64,000 bases of DNA, taken from contig NC_081547.1 of NCBI RefSeq assembly GCF_901000735.1, positions 6,200,001 through 6,264,000 on the forward strand, given 5' to 3'. Positions within the stretch are counted from its first letter, which is position 1. Every line of letters starts with the position of its first letter. The translations under genes and the position numbers were made by a program. Origin of the DNA: Corylus avellana. Lineage: Eukaryota; Streptophyta; Magnoliopsida; Fagales; Betulaceae. Below the pieces are notes generated by a model. The model did no database searches. It worked only from the letters and a program-made list of their open reading frames with translations, and was not told where the DNA came from. This document shows, piece after piece, positions 11,842 through 25,800 of this stretch.

Positions 11842-12786
11842 GATAGACCATAGAGGATAAGAAAAAATTGCAGTAGAGAGCATACTTAATAATTGAAGAT
11901 TCATAAGGCAGTGATAACTCCAGGATATGAAGCCATGCTATTCCAGTGCATGCTCAAATGCATCAAGCAGCAAGGTAAGACTAAGCAGGAAATGAATCTT
12001 TTTTTTTTCTAATTTGAAGTCTCAGCAAAATCCTAGAAATCTAACAACACATGGGCTGCAACTTAATCATGAACAAGTGCTAGAAGTTTATGTGCCAACA
12101 TGTAGTCCAAATATACAATGACTATGACAAACATAATCAAAAAGCTCATATAGTGTAAAAAGTCTATTTAGAAACCAGTAGAGAAATCCAAATAGAATTG
12201 AACGTTTTAAAATGATACAAACAATTAAGCAGACCATCACATAAAATAGAAGTAAATACTTCAGACATATATTCCAACCTAATGAATTTGATGTAACTAA
12301 GAGCAAATATCGAATTTGATTCATGAACTCAAAGGAAGACAAGTTCTTAGTTCAAATACAGATTTTAAAAACAATTTGAAGAGAGCTCGAACGATGGACT
12401 GGCTTTAAACTGAATGACTATCATCTTACAAAAGAGGTGGGCTTCTAACTTTCATACTAGTTCACTACAGGGCATCTAACATAATGAGAAAAGAAAAAAA
12501 AACTTTGGCACATCTATGTAATATCCTTTGTTCATGAAAATTCAATTACAAGACAGAAAGATACTGCAGTATTATTTTACAAATCAGCAGCTACGAAGGT
12601 GAAGTGAAACAGTGAGATTTTTTTTTTTCAAAGAAAATAATAAAGTAAAACTACACTTATCCCCCTATGTATCAAAGGTTTTACAATCATAACTTCGAAC
12701 TTTTAAAAGGGTATAAGAGACGTTTTACATATTTATTGTTTGATTTAACCATAAACCCTAATGGTGGGGTAAAATTAAACAAACAA
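11842..12786. other. Intergenic, no gene seen
   Basis: AT-rich sequence with no supported gene, RNA or repeat boundary. Confidence 0.4.
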
Positions 12787-13844
12787 GATCATCTCCAGTC
12801 CATTATAGACTAGAGAATATTCAGTTCATGGCTAGGATTTATTCTCAGAAATCCTATGGCTACAAATGGAACACATATCCCACTAATAAAAATAGTAATA
12901 AAATATTATTTTAAATTAAAAAATAAAAAATAAAAAACAAATTAATAAAAAAATAAGAAAAAGGCAGGTGGGTGGTCGGCCACCATAGGGGTATCGGCCA
13001 CCCCATTTTGGTAGGGGTGGCTCACTGTCGCCAGGGGTGGTTCGGCTACTCCATTCAAAAGGGAGGGGTGGGCCTGTAAATTACCCCAAGAGCCCTCTGG
13101 GCCAACCCATTTTTTTTTTTTTTTTTTAACTTTTTTTGGCTCTGGGGTGGTTCAGTCCTTGGGGTGGCTGGATTTATTCTCGAATCCCATGGCTACAAAT
13201 GGAACACATATCCCAATTAATAAATAGTAAGGGGCCAAAATATTATTTTAAATTAAAAAAAATGTAAAAAATAAAAAATAAGAAAAAAGAAGGTGAGGTC
13301 GCCCCCATTTGGTAGGGGGCGGCCTCTAATGGTCAGCCGGGGTGGTTCGCCACCCCCATCTAAAAGGGGTGGCCTGGCCCCCAAAGAGCCCTGCGGCCTC
13401 GCCTTCAGGTCAACCCATTTTTTTTTTTAACTTGGCTCTTGGGGGGTCGCAACCACCCCAAGGGCCATAGGGTGAAAGCTGCCACCCCCAAACCGAAGCT
13501 CTGCTCGGGTCCGCGGCCTAAGCCACTCTGGGGTGGTCTGCCACCCCTTTTTTTTAGATGGGGGTGGTAAGCCCTCAAACTCACCCCCCATAATTTGCTA
13601 GTGGTTCGTGACACCCCCCCCGGGTCGCCCCCTGGCAATTCAAAATGGGGTGGTCGGCCACAATTTGACGTGCTTAACCACCTCCTTCTTTTTTTTTCTT
13701 TTTTTTTAAAAAAAATTAAAAAAATACTTTATTATTATTTTTATTAGTAGGATATGTGTCACATTTGTGGTCATAGGATTTCTTCTCAGAAATCCTAGCC
13801 ATGAACTAGATATTTTCCAGTCCATAATGGGCTGGAGAGGATCC
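12787..13844. mobile_element. Long-TIR element with G/C-rich hairpin core
   Basis: The first and last 110 bases or so are inverted copies: left 'gatcatctccagtccattat', right inverted 'ggatcctctccagcccatta', both continuing through 'ttcatggctaggattt' and 'acacatatcc'. The core has many 'ggggtggtcggccacc'-type inverted repeats that would fold strongly. Part of the left arm recurs internally at about 13168-13290, so one copy probably inserted into or recombined with another. No transposase is present. A sequence with similar G/C-rich cores lies at 33420-33730. Confidence 0.65.
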
Positions 13845-16010
13845 TGTTCCGAAATTAAAAGGGGTTTAAACATGAGATACGGACATCTACAATAAATTTT
13901 GTTCTAAATGAACAAATTATATAACACTTACAAGCACAATTAAAATTGAAATCAAAGCAAAGTAATAGAGATATACTGAATTGCCATGACAACAAAAACT
14001 AAATCGTGCTAATAAAAAATCTGCAAATGCTACACCCTACGAAACATACATCTCAAACAATTTCTGTAATTGCATTGTTGTGGAGGAGTAAATTAAATTT
14101 TCATTGAATGATAAAACTTAAAAAAGAAAAAAAAAAGATCATATCAGAGTAATGACAGAAAAGGAACAGAAACACTTGGCTTGGTTTCTCAAAAGAGAAA
14201 GAAAAAAAAAAAAAAAAAAAAAATCGCCCAGTTTAATCAGCGTCGATCATTTGAGGAAATAATCATCACTTCTTTTCTTCTCAAACCAAAAAGGTACAAA
14301 CTTCCTAATATTCACTACAAAAAAAAAAAAAAATACTTCGTGAGGATTAGAAATCTGTAAACCATGTTGCCTCTACTTTATTTTCCTCCACTTTCTCGGC
14401 AACCAAACACCAAGAAAAGAAATTCAAAACCAGATTTAAAAAACACACTCAATCATAGACCACAAGTTGAATTGAAAAGGCTTACGCAACTCAGAGCCAA
14501 TCACTGTCAATGAAAACGAAGGGTCAAAGACGAATAGCGTTAATTCCAAGCTTAATTTCATTCAAAGATATAAACTTTCATTTTCTCAGCAACCAAACGG
14601 AAGATAAAAAATCACCTGTGCAACTTAAAGGCTGAAACCGAGACCGAAGCTGACCGAAGAGCCAAGAGGTCGCCTGAAAATTGTAACCGAAGCTGAGTCA
14701 GTGAGAAAGGGGGAAGCAAGAGAGGGCGAAAAAAAAACACACAAAAAAAGAGGGGGGCCAAAATTTTTTCCCGTCGCAATGACATTTTTGCCCTTATGAC
14801 TTTAATGATGTAGTCACATGTTTTGCTAGCATGCTTTTACGTTAGTTTGAAGTACTCTTGTGTTTCTTTTTTTACGTTGTTCTATGTCATTTTAAGGAAT
14901 TTATTCATCTTCATTTTATAATAAGAGATTCAGAGTATAAAACTCTTATAGAAAAATATAGCAAAAATCTATGAAAAGTATAACATCGTAGATATACTGA
15001 AAATTTAACAATAAAAAATGTATCTACCTCCTCCCCGATCCAATCCATGTGTACACTTCATTTAAGGGGCAGATCTATTTTTGGCAAACTAGATTTGAAT
15101 ATATGGGTAGGTCTTATCTCTAAAGAAACAAGCTTTATTGACCCGACGGTGAGACATACTCCTCACACCGAAACTATTCCTCTATCCTCTGCCATTTTCT
15201 TGCTGAAATGTAATGGCTTTTAAAATTACTATTTGATCAAAATTTAATAATAATCAATTACAAGTTTAATGATGATTTTAAAAGTCACATCATTTTTAAA
15301 GTGACACAATAAAAATACAAGAGTGACTTCTAACATTATTCTGTTAGTTTGTATAATTGTATGTAACTACAAACCAATTTATAAGAAATTTGTGTCCTTA
15401 GTTGAATGACACTCTTTGTTCATGGTCTCTATTATATTATCAAAAGTTCATTAGATCTAAATGCTTTTTGCTTAATGCGATGCAGATTAGGCTGATTCTC
15501 CTGTTGACTGTCATTCCATCATAGGTGTTTTATTAAAGTTCAAATCAATTGCTTAGTTTTTTTTTTTTTTTTTTATTTTTTATTTTTTTATTTTAGAGCA
15601 TGAGAGGTGTACAGTGGAAAGATTACTTAGAATGGAGCAAAAAGTCGGCTTTTTTTTTTTTTTTTGTGACAATTTCTCGGTATGTAATCAAATTTTTACA
15701 TTGACATTTTCAACTCGTTAACATTCAAAAAAAGAAAGAAAGAAAAAAAAAAACAATTTGGAACCATATAACAATTTCAAAATATGAAAACTCGTGGAGG
15801 AAAATTGAATAAACTAAACGTTAGGCGTAACAAAATAAATTATAAGTCACCTTGATATTTTTTAAATAATAATAAAAATTTGTTGAATTTTTTATTTATT
15901 TTGTTTGTTGACTCTATTTTATTTTGGCTCAAAAACATTTATTCAAATCTTAGATTCGTTATTATATATGATTATGATACATGTATAGTTTAAATTCAAA
16001 TTTCCCTTGG
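13845..16010. other. Intergenic; possible non-coding leader at 14220-14760
   Basis: No coding sequence is supported. On the minus strand, 14760-14220 is less AT-rich and reads like a transcribed 5' leader, but no open frame follows. The section 15200-15340 resembles the small inverted-repeat elements at 28350-28715. Confidence 0.3.
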
Positions 16011-16012
16011 AG

Positions 16013-16365
16013 CATCTCCAACATGCCTTTATATTTAATTATATTTAGTTATTATAAGTCATTTGGCTTTTCTAGCGAACTCTTTAATAAAAATAGAGAG
16101 TTTTAATCCAATTTGCAATTTACTCTATAGCAGCGTCTACTAATATAATATGAATTTCTTTTTGTCTTGTTTTTCTCTCCTAGTCCTTTGTTTCTCTCCC
16201 TTCTCTCTTTTCTCTCATCAAAAGATTAAAAAATAATATTTAAAGAAAATAAAAATTTTAATATAAAATTTGTTGGAGTGTATAAAAAAAAAAAAAAATT
16301 AAAATAAAAATTTATAGTTTTTTATCTCTCACTATTTTGACTACTTTTACCGGAGACGCTCTTAG
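16013..16365. mobile_element. TIR element (MITE-like)
   Basis: The left end ggagcatctccaacatgcct and the inverted right end agagcgtctccggtaaaagt pair as short TIRs around about 350 bp of A/T-rich DNA. 'gagcatctccaac' ends are widespread in plant MITEs. The TSD (possibly TTG/TTA) is imperfect. Confidence 0.5.
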
Positions 16366-18503
16366 ATGAGGAGTTATCCGGTGTTCTATGCACTGAGAAA
16401 ACAGAGCATGGTTTGGCATGTTGCCAAATCAATTCAAAAACTTGAAAGTAATTTAGAAGCTGAAGGAGTCCAACCCACGTCTACTCCTATATGTATATGA
16501 ACATTGGAGCTAGGTAGGCTACCGACCTAGCTAGCTCTGTCAATGGAGCCAGCTCCATGATTTTCACGTTTGAGACAAACCCATCACCCGTCACATTCTC
16601 AACTAGATTATAACTTTCACCCACCAACATACTCTCTCTCTCTCTCTGGGCTTAGAGAGAGAGAGTGAAAGTTAATGGTGTTCTTGTCTCCTAAAAAGTG
16701 CATGCTTTTTAGTTTTTATTATCAAAGAGATACATTAAAGTAAAAAGTTTATTCACGATGATATGCATGAAACAACACTTTCAAAATCAACTAGATGAAA
16801 TAAAAAGTTTATATATGTCAAATGTTCTTTCTACCCATTTTTATAATATATATTTTGCATATATTGTTAAAAAAGAATCTTTTTTTTCTTCTTCCTTTGG
16901 GTCCAAAGGAGTGAGAACGGGATATAAAGAAAGTGGAAAAAGGTAATTAAATAGTAACACGAGTCTTAAAAATTCGATTCATGATTTTCTCCCATGCTTA
17001 AAAAATTATATGTTCTTTCTGCTCGCTCTCTCAAAAATTATATGTTCTTTCCACTGATGTTCTGATATGACTGAATCAAGTTATGATTCAGTTGAACTTA
17101 AGAGAATTTATGCAATTCCCAGTGTCTACAACTTTTTTGAATAGTAAAAAAAAAAAAAATGCATTTGTTTAAAATACAAGCAACATTGCATTATTGTTTG
17201 ACACGTGCAGACACGAGCATGTAAATCATTTTATGATGGCAACAATTGTTTCTTCTAAAACGTTAGTTTATGGCTAATATAATTAAAGCATTTAACCTAT
17301 ATGATGAATTAATTAGTAGTAATTTACAAGTGAAAACCTTAGTAATTAAGCAATGAGTTCTCAATTAACACACCACCACTCTCGTAGGAATAGTAAAATG
17401 ATTTAGATATGATATTCGATGACACGCTAATTCTTGATGATGGGGCAGCTGGCCAGCCATGAAAAAAAAAAAAAAAAAAAAAAAGCTACCCATCTGAAAT
17501 TGCCACTGAGATTCAGGCTCCTTGGCTTATTCGAAGAATTCAATTTCAAACCCCCAGGTGTCGCCATCGTAAAAAGGACACCCAGCACAAAGATTTATCT
17601 TCCGCCCCACCGGCGCATTATGTGGGACTCCACCTCCGCCTCTTTTGTCGCTTCTTGTCGGCTTTCCACTCTTCCTCTCCTCTCCTTCCATCAACTTTCG
17701 TTTTTCTTTTTCTATATATATATATATATATTTGAACATCAACACACGGCTTCTCACTCTGTTCTTTTTCCCCCCTCTCCAGATCTCTACCAACTTTCAG
17801 GATTATTTACAAAAAAGGAAATGAAAAAACACAAGAAAAATCGTAGACCGTCCAATATTTAGACCCAAAAAAAGAGAATATTAATTTTTTATATTGCTTA
17901 GCAAGCAATCTTGGGAAAGTTACTACAGAGAAGAAAATAATTGCAAAAGGGGGTTGAAGTTTTAGCCAATGAAATCTTTTCTTTATGATAATAATCCAAA
18001 CAGAAACTTCACCCTGCTCTGCTCGTGAGTGATCCATAGAGAAACACTGAAAGGAGGGTACGTACGTGTATATATGAGCAGGGAAAAACAAGAGGAAAAA
18101 GACAATCACCATCATCAGGTCAAAAAAGAGAAACCTCCCCCACAGTACACCCTCATTATTCCACCAACAACATTAAAGAAAAAGAAAGGAGAGAAACATG
18201 ACAAAATCAGACAAAAATTCCCACATAAAAAGAATACCAAAAAAAAAAAAAAAAACAAAAACAAAACATTAATTAATGTAGTGGTATTTCATAGTTGTAG
18301 TCAAAACAAACGCATCTTTATTTAAGTTTCATCATACATAAAGTAAAGCCACCACATAAAGCCAGCACACAAACAATCTAAAACATTCTTTCTTCAACTA
18401 AGAGCAGCTGCAGACAAAGGAGGTGAATTCTCTCTCTTCTTTCTCTCTCTCTTCTCTCTGAAGTCATCCGTTGCTTTTCTTGCCCCTTTCTTCTTCTGAA
18501 TTC
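16366..18503 (+). promoter_or_regulatory. Upstream region of the Dof gene
   Basis: No other gene is supported. Next to the Dof start codon is a C/T-rich leader (about 18424-18500, 'ctctctcttctttctctctc'), common in plant 5' untranslated regions. A (TA)n tract lies at 17714-17731 and a C/T microsatellite at about 16632-16647. The transcription start cannot be placed. Confidence 0.45.
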
Positions 18504-19909
18504 ATGGATGGTACTGCTCAATGGCCAAAGGTGGGTGGAGTTGTTTCGTTTTCTTTTCTTTTCTTTTCTTTTCTTTTTTAATTTAATTTTGTTTAATTTA
18601 GGATAACATATATAGATCAAGTTCCACTTACTTTTGATATTAAGATTGTTGTTAGTTTAATTTCATCCATGACTTCTCTGCCGGACGATGTTCATGCTCA
18701 CTGCAAACCCTTTTTTTCTTTCTTAAAGATAAACATGAAAGCTTCGCACTTTTTCTTTCCTCACTTTTTTGCTCATGTGATAACAGATAAAAGGAACTGG
18801 AAAAGGTATTTTTTGTTATTATTATTTGGTCTTTTACTTTTTTTTTTCTTTTTTTTCCTTTATCATGTTTTCCTTTGATTTGTTATTGGTATCCCATCTT
18901 GCTCGTTAGATCTATCCTAGACTTATGGATTCATTCTATAATGATCCTTTAGCTAGATTTATGTATAAAGCAACGAGTAAAGCTATTTAACATACTGCTA
19001 TATTACTGGAATGATGTAATTAACAAAGGTGAATTTTTACACTAATCAATCGTATGATAATTGTATAACAGTCTTCTTTCGCTTGCTTTCTTTCTTAATC
19101 TTTCTATTTTTTTATGAGGGTTTCAGGAAGAAGGACCGGAGAAGGCGATGGAAGGCACAAGGCCTATACCAGAGAGAAGGGCAAGGCCTCAAGAGCACTT
19201 GAATTGCCCAAGATGCAACTCAACCAACACAAAGTTTTGTTACTACAACAACTACAGCCTTAGCCAACCAAGATACTTCTGCAAGACTTGCAGAAGGTAT
19301 TGGACTGAAGGCGGCTCTCTCAGGAACGTTCCTGTTGGTGGAGGTTCAAGAAAGAACAAGAGATTTACAACAACAGCAGCAGCAGCATCAACTTCCTCAA
19401 AGATTCCTGATCTTAACCCACCAAACATCTCACAGTTTTCTTCTCAAAACATTAAGTCCAAGGAAGGCCAAGATCTCAATCTGGCTTACCCAGCTACAGA
19501 GAAGTATCATGGGGTATCCCAATATCTTGAAATGCCCAAAATTGAAAACAGCAGCAGCAACCAACAAAACACTAGTCCTTTTTCAGATTTGGTGCTGAGA
19601 ACTGGAATTGCTCCAAGGGGTTTGAATTCTTCTTATATGCCTCCACCAATGCTCGATTCAAATACATGTACACTCTACTCAACAGGGGCGTTTCCTTTCC
19701 AAGAATTCAAGCCTACTCCTGCAGGTTTCTCTGTTGATGGGCTGGGAAGTAGGTATGGGGTTCAAGAGAATAGTGGGAAGCTTTTGTTTCCTCTTGGAGA
19801 TCAATTTAAGCAGAATATTTCAAGCACAAATGAAGTTGAGCAGAATAAGGGACAAGGGAGTACTTCAACTGGATATTGGAGTGCAATGTTAAATGGAGGA
19901 TATTGGTAA
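18504..19909 (+). CDS. Dof zinc-finger transcription factor
   Basis: Two coding exons: 18504-18530 (MDGTAQWPK, donor GTGGGT) and 19127-19909 (after tttcag), joined in phase 0, giving 269 residues. The N-terminal 'M-x-TAQWP' followed by an intron is the arrangement known in Arabidopsis DOF4.6/DOF1.8-type genes. The second-exon ATG at 19148 alone would give a shorter form lacking it. The Dof finger is C36-x2-C39-x21-C61-x2-C64, with the conserved [17 protein letters not shown] after it; it binds AAAG cores. Beyond this are an Ala run, Ser/Asn-rich stretches and a C-terminal [12 protein letters not shown], like the Trp-containing end of this Dof clade. It is a nuclear DNA-binding regulator; the target process cannot be read from sequence. 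Confidence 0.92.
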
Positions 19910-22869
19910 ATAAAAGAGACATGCAATGAGGGCAATTCCATGTCTTTTTTAGGTGGTTTGGTTACTTGTTTTATGGTTGTCCAGAACTAACACTTAGAAT
20001 ACATATGGGATCTTTGCTTTTTCATTTTTTTTTTTTTCTCTCTCTTTGAAGCTAGTCAGTCACAGGTGGGGGTTCTAGAGGATAGAAGAAAAGGTGAATA
20101 TAGGGCTTGTGTTGGTTTTTCCCTTTTCCATGGAGAACATGGCCAGTATTCATATATTCTTCTGTCGTCAGAAGTAGTTTTATCAGAAGTTTTGTTTGTT
20201 TTCAGGAATTGTTTCTAAAGACTTGTGAGAATTTGTAACAAAAAACACATTTGCTTTAGTTGGAATTTGATATGATGGCGTTGCATGTGCTCTTTCGGAC
20301 TTTAATGCCATGTTTAGTAGAGAGATTTTAGCAATTTTGTTGTTCAAATTATTAGTAATTCACGCACCAAATATGAGAGGCGGTTTAAAATGTTCGCTTA
20401 CCTGGTTAGACAAAAAAATTTTATAAAAGGTCTTTCATATTTGCTGTCCGAATTACCAAATTCATCCACTCCAACTGGTATGAGATATTTCAACCAAGAA
20501 GGCAGGCAGGCATGAAGAAGAACCTTGAGAGCTGATGAGAAATTACAAAATATTAAATGGGTAGAAAGAAGCAAATTGTACATATAAAAAAACCAGCATA
20601 CCTGCCCCAACCAAAAGCAAACCTAATATTGGAGAGACCCACTGAGTGGAAGATGAATGATGATAATTACTTTGCATGTCATCCACCACATGCTTTCAAA
20701 AATAAAACACAAATAGATATATATATATATATATATAGAAAGACTTGCTACGACGATATTTCTGATAAGCCCACGTCTTCCCGGGACCACCAAACATTCC
20801 TCTCGGCAAGCGTGTTGAAAAACTATTTGTGGATTTATATATGTATATATAAGTCAAATCGATTCATTTTTGTTTTGCTAATTTATCTCACTTTTTCAGT
20901 AATGTAGAGAGCAGGTAACTAAAAGTCTTCCTTTTCCGTCCCGTCTCCCTTAAGCCGAATAAGACATTAATCTATTTTATTTCTTCTAATTTAATTTTAA
21001 ATGGATAATATTTCTTTATATTATTAAAATTTAAAAATTCCGACATTTAACGGTTTGTTTACACTGATCTCAATCGAATCCCAGTCCTTATCATTATTTT
21101 AGCTTTAAATACAGAGTTGGACTATGAGTACTTGCGTAGTAAGTACTGATAAACTGTTGGGGGGTTAATTGGATGAAAACCTTGAGAAGTGTGCTACAAT
21201 GCATCTTTTACTTATTATTATTATTATTATTAATGAGTACAAGTTATAGAAACCAAATCAAACACCAACAAAATAACACTACCCATATGGAGATATCTAT
21301 TTTAGAGTCTCAAAGAGGATCCTCAAGAATATGGAAGGAGTATGCAATAATGCTGCCAATAGTGTTTGTTGTAGCGTCCCATGATAAAAATTTATGGGTG
21401 TCATGAATGGTACCTAAAAGGTTCTTAGCTTCAGATCAACTATAGACTGAGTTGTAAAGGTTAATTAAGTGATATATCTACAAGTGGATAATAAGTCACA
21501 ACATTGGACCGAGAGATAGATGACCACAAAATTAGTGTCACTTGAGGTGCAGATTTGGATTTGAAGTCTTTTTTTGTAGTAAAGGACTTCATCATAAGAG
21601 AGTTGAAGGAGCAAGAGTAAAGATTCGTCAGATCTACCCAGATAAACAAAGGAAGGTGGTGGTGCGTATAGCCCACACATGCATAATGTAGTAGTGTGGG
21701 GCATACACTGTAATGACGGACGTAAGTAGAAAGAAAGGTAACTAGAGATGATGGCGGAAGGTAACGTGGCTTATATGGATGGAGAGATTGCGATAGATCT
21801 AAGATCCAAATGCAAACAGAAAAAAAAAAAAAAAAAAACTGTTGAAACTAAATGGAAAAGAGGAAATAGGAACCAGAAGAAGGCAATAAAAAGTTTACAA
21901 GGGCATGGGTGCAACGGAAACATCATGGATGATGTTGTGCTAGAATGCTTGTTCAAGTGGCAATAATGCTTTTACAGCATCTAAGATATTGAGAATATGT
22001 GAAAAATTGATCGTTCATTTGACAAAATTCCTGAGAACTATGATTCCCCTCATACTGAATAGGAATTGTCAACTCTTGCATAATATCTTATATTTGTATA
22101 AATGACCAGTGACACTTGTCACTCAATGTCAGCTTTTTACTTTAAAAATAACTCCAGAGTTCATGTTAGGAAAGAAAGAAAAAAAAACAAAAAAAAGAGC
22201 TTACTACTCTCCCAAATTAGATTTACCATTGTTTATGGCTATTTTTGCCAAGTAAAATATAATCCACAAGGATCAAATTATTTATTCTATAGCTACTAAA
22301 TAAATATGTAAAATATTATTTTAAATAATTAAAGTTTATTTTCTAAATATAGTGGTTTCTTAACTATAAATGATATAGATTCAAACTCTTAAGTATATGA
22401 ACAAGAAAAATATGATATAAAAAAACTCTCAAAAATTCTAATTCTTGTGAGTTTGAATTATCAAGATTCGAAATTCTGATTTACCGAACAAGCCAGTACT
22501 AACTTGTTCATCACGAACGAGGTGTCAAATTTCCAACAATGTATGCAGATGTAGACCTGTTATTGAAGCACATTTTTTTTCGTGGTAATATGCAATTATT
22601 TAATTGCAATGTCAATATATGTGATCCACTGAAAAAAGCACCATGATAATCCATATGTATAAAACTTCTCTACTGTACAAAGATAACTCAATACAACTAT
22701 TTCTTCAATATCTAAGAGACTTGAAGAAACACTGGCACAAAAACATTACATATTTGAATATCCTTCCTGTTCTGACTTCTATACAGAGATATAACTTCTA
22801 ACCAGAAGATGTGAAGGATAACAGTTTTAAGCAGGTAAATCTAACTCTTTCCTGGATGCAAACCGCACT
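19910..22869. other. Dof 3' region and intergenic DNA
   Basis: The first 300-400 bases probably include the Dof 3' untranslated region. The rest has no supported gene. Simple repeats are seen: a (TA)n tract at about 20717-20736 and (ATT)n at about 21213-21231. The ORM 3' untranslated region should lie just below 22870. Confidence 0.4.
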
Positions 22870-25800
22870 TCACTTATCTGCATTAATTCCAAAGATCCGG
22901 ACCTTGTGCATATTGGGGAACTTGGCAATAACCAGCACAATCACAGCCAGAGTATTGAAGAAGAGCATAGGGTGCTGGTAATCAGTCGTGTGTGAGGCTA
23001 TCAAGTACCTGTCAATTAAAAGAAAGAAAAATCAATGAGATTCTACTGCAGCTTTCACAAACAAAATCCAAGTAATTGGCATGAGTAGCTAAATAAAAAC
23101 ATTTCACAAGGTAGTAGCATCACAATTAAACAACCTTAAACAAAATATGGACCCACTGTCAGCAAGATGAATTTTTTTGACTCCATTCCAATATAAACTC
23201 CAATAAGAACTTTGGATTTCTAGTTTCTGCTTGCATTGCGCAAATTGAGGAAAATATTTTCAGAACATTGAATTTCTATTTAACGTTTCACTTAAATCGG
23301 TAGATGCTTCATTTGCAAAACTGCAGGAGGGTTTCTTGTGATTTACAACGAGCATCTTGCGATCTTTTCACACCTTGACTTCAAATTTCCAGGAATAAAA
23401 CACTAGTTATATGCACAATAGATGGTGATAAATGCTTATATACATGTGTGTGATTCCAAAAGAGAACAAAAGTAACAATGAACTGCACATTCTTTGCCAA
23501 AAGGAGGGGCTCAAACAAAAGTATCATGTCTACACACCTCACTCATTATTAAACTGTCCTTCCAACCAGGCGAATGCAGGTCTTAACCTGGGAAACTTTT
23601 TTCTTTATTGGTAGGCTACACACCAAGTGGGCCTTAAACCACGACCCCATCCTTTACCCTATTTTTATGGGGGAGGGAAAATGCCATTTCAGTCAGAGCT
23701 CGTTGGCTTAACTTGGAAACTTATATGAGGTGTACGTCAATCATATTAACAAAAAACAAATGTACTGTGGCATGCATTAGAGAACGAAATTGGCCTGTAC
23801 AGGCAAAACCATTGCCATAACTAATCCAATTTGACCAATACAATTCAATTAACAGGTTGGGATCAAGTTAAGCTCTCAAAACTAACAAAAAAAATTATAA
23901 CTTTCTAGAAGTACTAAAAACAATCATGATGCTTATTTATCTCTCTAAAAATTTAAAAACCAATGGGGTTGGCCTCCAGATAACAACTGACCACATATAT
24001 TGGCTTGGAATTTAGAACGAACTTTATCTCCTTAGCAATTTGAATTAAGCAACTTTTGGCATAAATTAAGACCAGCACCATCCATCTTTGCATAAAAGAA
24101 GTGTTGGTGCTTAGGCCAATGGTGGCAACGAAAAAAATACTAAATCAGAAAGATCCTTATCATATAATTAGACAAATAGCTAAAACCACTTACCCAACTA
24201 TCCTCAGTACCAATTCGTAAGAAAAGTAAATTATTATTTTAATTAATGAATTAAAAATTGCTACAGAGTATACTGTAGACATGGGCTTTACTTAAGAATA
24301 TTGATGATAGGTGGATAGACAATTTTTTTTTAAAAATGATGGTGTTAAAAGACTCAACAGTATTAAAGCATGCATGCAATGCGGATATAGTAATGAGTAA
24401 TCCAAGTCCAAGAAAAATTCCTAAAAAATGGACATACTTGCACACAGAGAGACAGAGAGAGAGAGAGACAGAGATCAGACTTTCCTGATTAAGCACAAAA
24501 ATAAGCAGCAAACAAACTGACGTGAACTAACTTGACAACAACAAATTCTTCATTTACTAAAAGAATTTAACTGCACAACAACATAATTTTACATAACAAC
24601 AGAAATTTTTTGACAAGTTACATAACAATAGAAACACTTTTTTTTTTTTTTTTTTGACAAGTAAAAAATATATTATCAAACAAGCAAAGGGCTGCAACCC
24701 ATGTACACATAACAATAGAAACACTTAAAGTAAACAAGCAGATTAATGCATATGATACCACAAAAAACACCGAAGGTTGAATGACATATAAATTGACTTT
24801 CAAAAATCTGAGCATGTTGCATAGTACCATAGAAGTAAACTTACAGTACAAGAGGAACAACTGTTAAGAACTTTCTGTTGCGCGTGAGCTGCTTTCCGTT
24901 ATCTATTTGCTCCCACCAAGTCAACCTATTGTAGATTCCCTGATCTTCAGCAAATGGAGTTCCTTTCTTCCAGTGAAAGAAGTGATAGGTGACCTGAAGG
25001 AGGAAATACTGTAAATCATGCATACAGGGAAGTGAAGAAACTTGACCTAGCAGTGAAAGGCACAAACTCACACAGCAGAAGAATAAACATAGAACTTAAG
25101 CCTTTCAGATGATTTAACTAAAAGAGGGTCTTCGTTGGCCTTGTCTCAAGTGAATTTTTAAAAAAACATAATACAACTAACACACCCATCAAGATTGAGC
25201 CCGTGAACTCACCCTCCACCACTTATTTAAGGAGGATCAGATGCCATTTGGTCTGAAAGCCAGTGGTAAAGGGGTTGATTGGGGTCGTGCAAGTATTAGG
25301 TTCGAGTGGGATGGGGGGCTTGTTTTAATTTAGAACTCTCACAACATTGACATTGAAAGAATACGTTTAAGCTGGTATAAAACGAAAAATGAGTTGCTAT
25401 ATTCCATTATTGAATGATAAAAATCCAGTCTCTCATCTGGCCTATTCATCAGTCAAGAAATTGCAAAAGACAGCAACATTTCAAAGACCTCAATGTATAC
25501 TTGATTAACTTCATCTCACCATCTATATGCACTGGTCCATTCATGCTTTAGCTCCCTAGAAACTGATGCCCATTACGAGGTGAAGAAGAGAACAAGCAAA
25601 GACGTTAGTTGATATGGTGTATGGCATGCCCTTATAGTGAAGCATGGATACAAGAGTGACATTTGGAATCATTGTGTTTTCTATCTTCAGATTACCAATT
25701 CAAAGAATTCCAAATCTAAATTACAGAAACAACATTCTCTTATTTGTCACTCCCGACATTCTAATCTCTTCAATCAATCAAAGTGCCTTGGAACTCTATT

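Noticed and set aside
11465..11860. 131-codon plus-strand open frame rich in Arg/Glu
   Set aside because: It lies inside the hAT element, has low-complexity A/G-rich composition and no domain, and runs through the TIR.
13405..13638. Gly/Pro-rich minus-strand frame
   Set aside because: Product of the G/C-rich hairpin core of a transposon.
17434..17862. Plus-strand frame upstream of Dof
   Set aside because: It begins with a poly-A-derived Lys run, spans a (TA)n tract, and shows no coding character.
25230..25330. Possible further SINE on the plus strand (GGTTCGAG motif)
   Set aside because: A box B-like motif only; no A-tail or TSD could be found.
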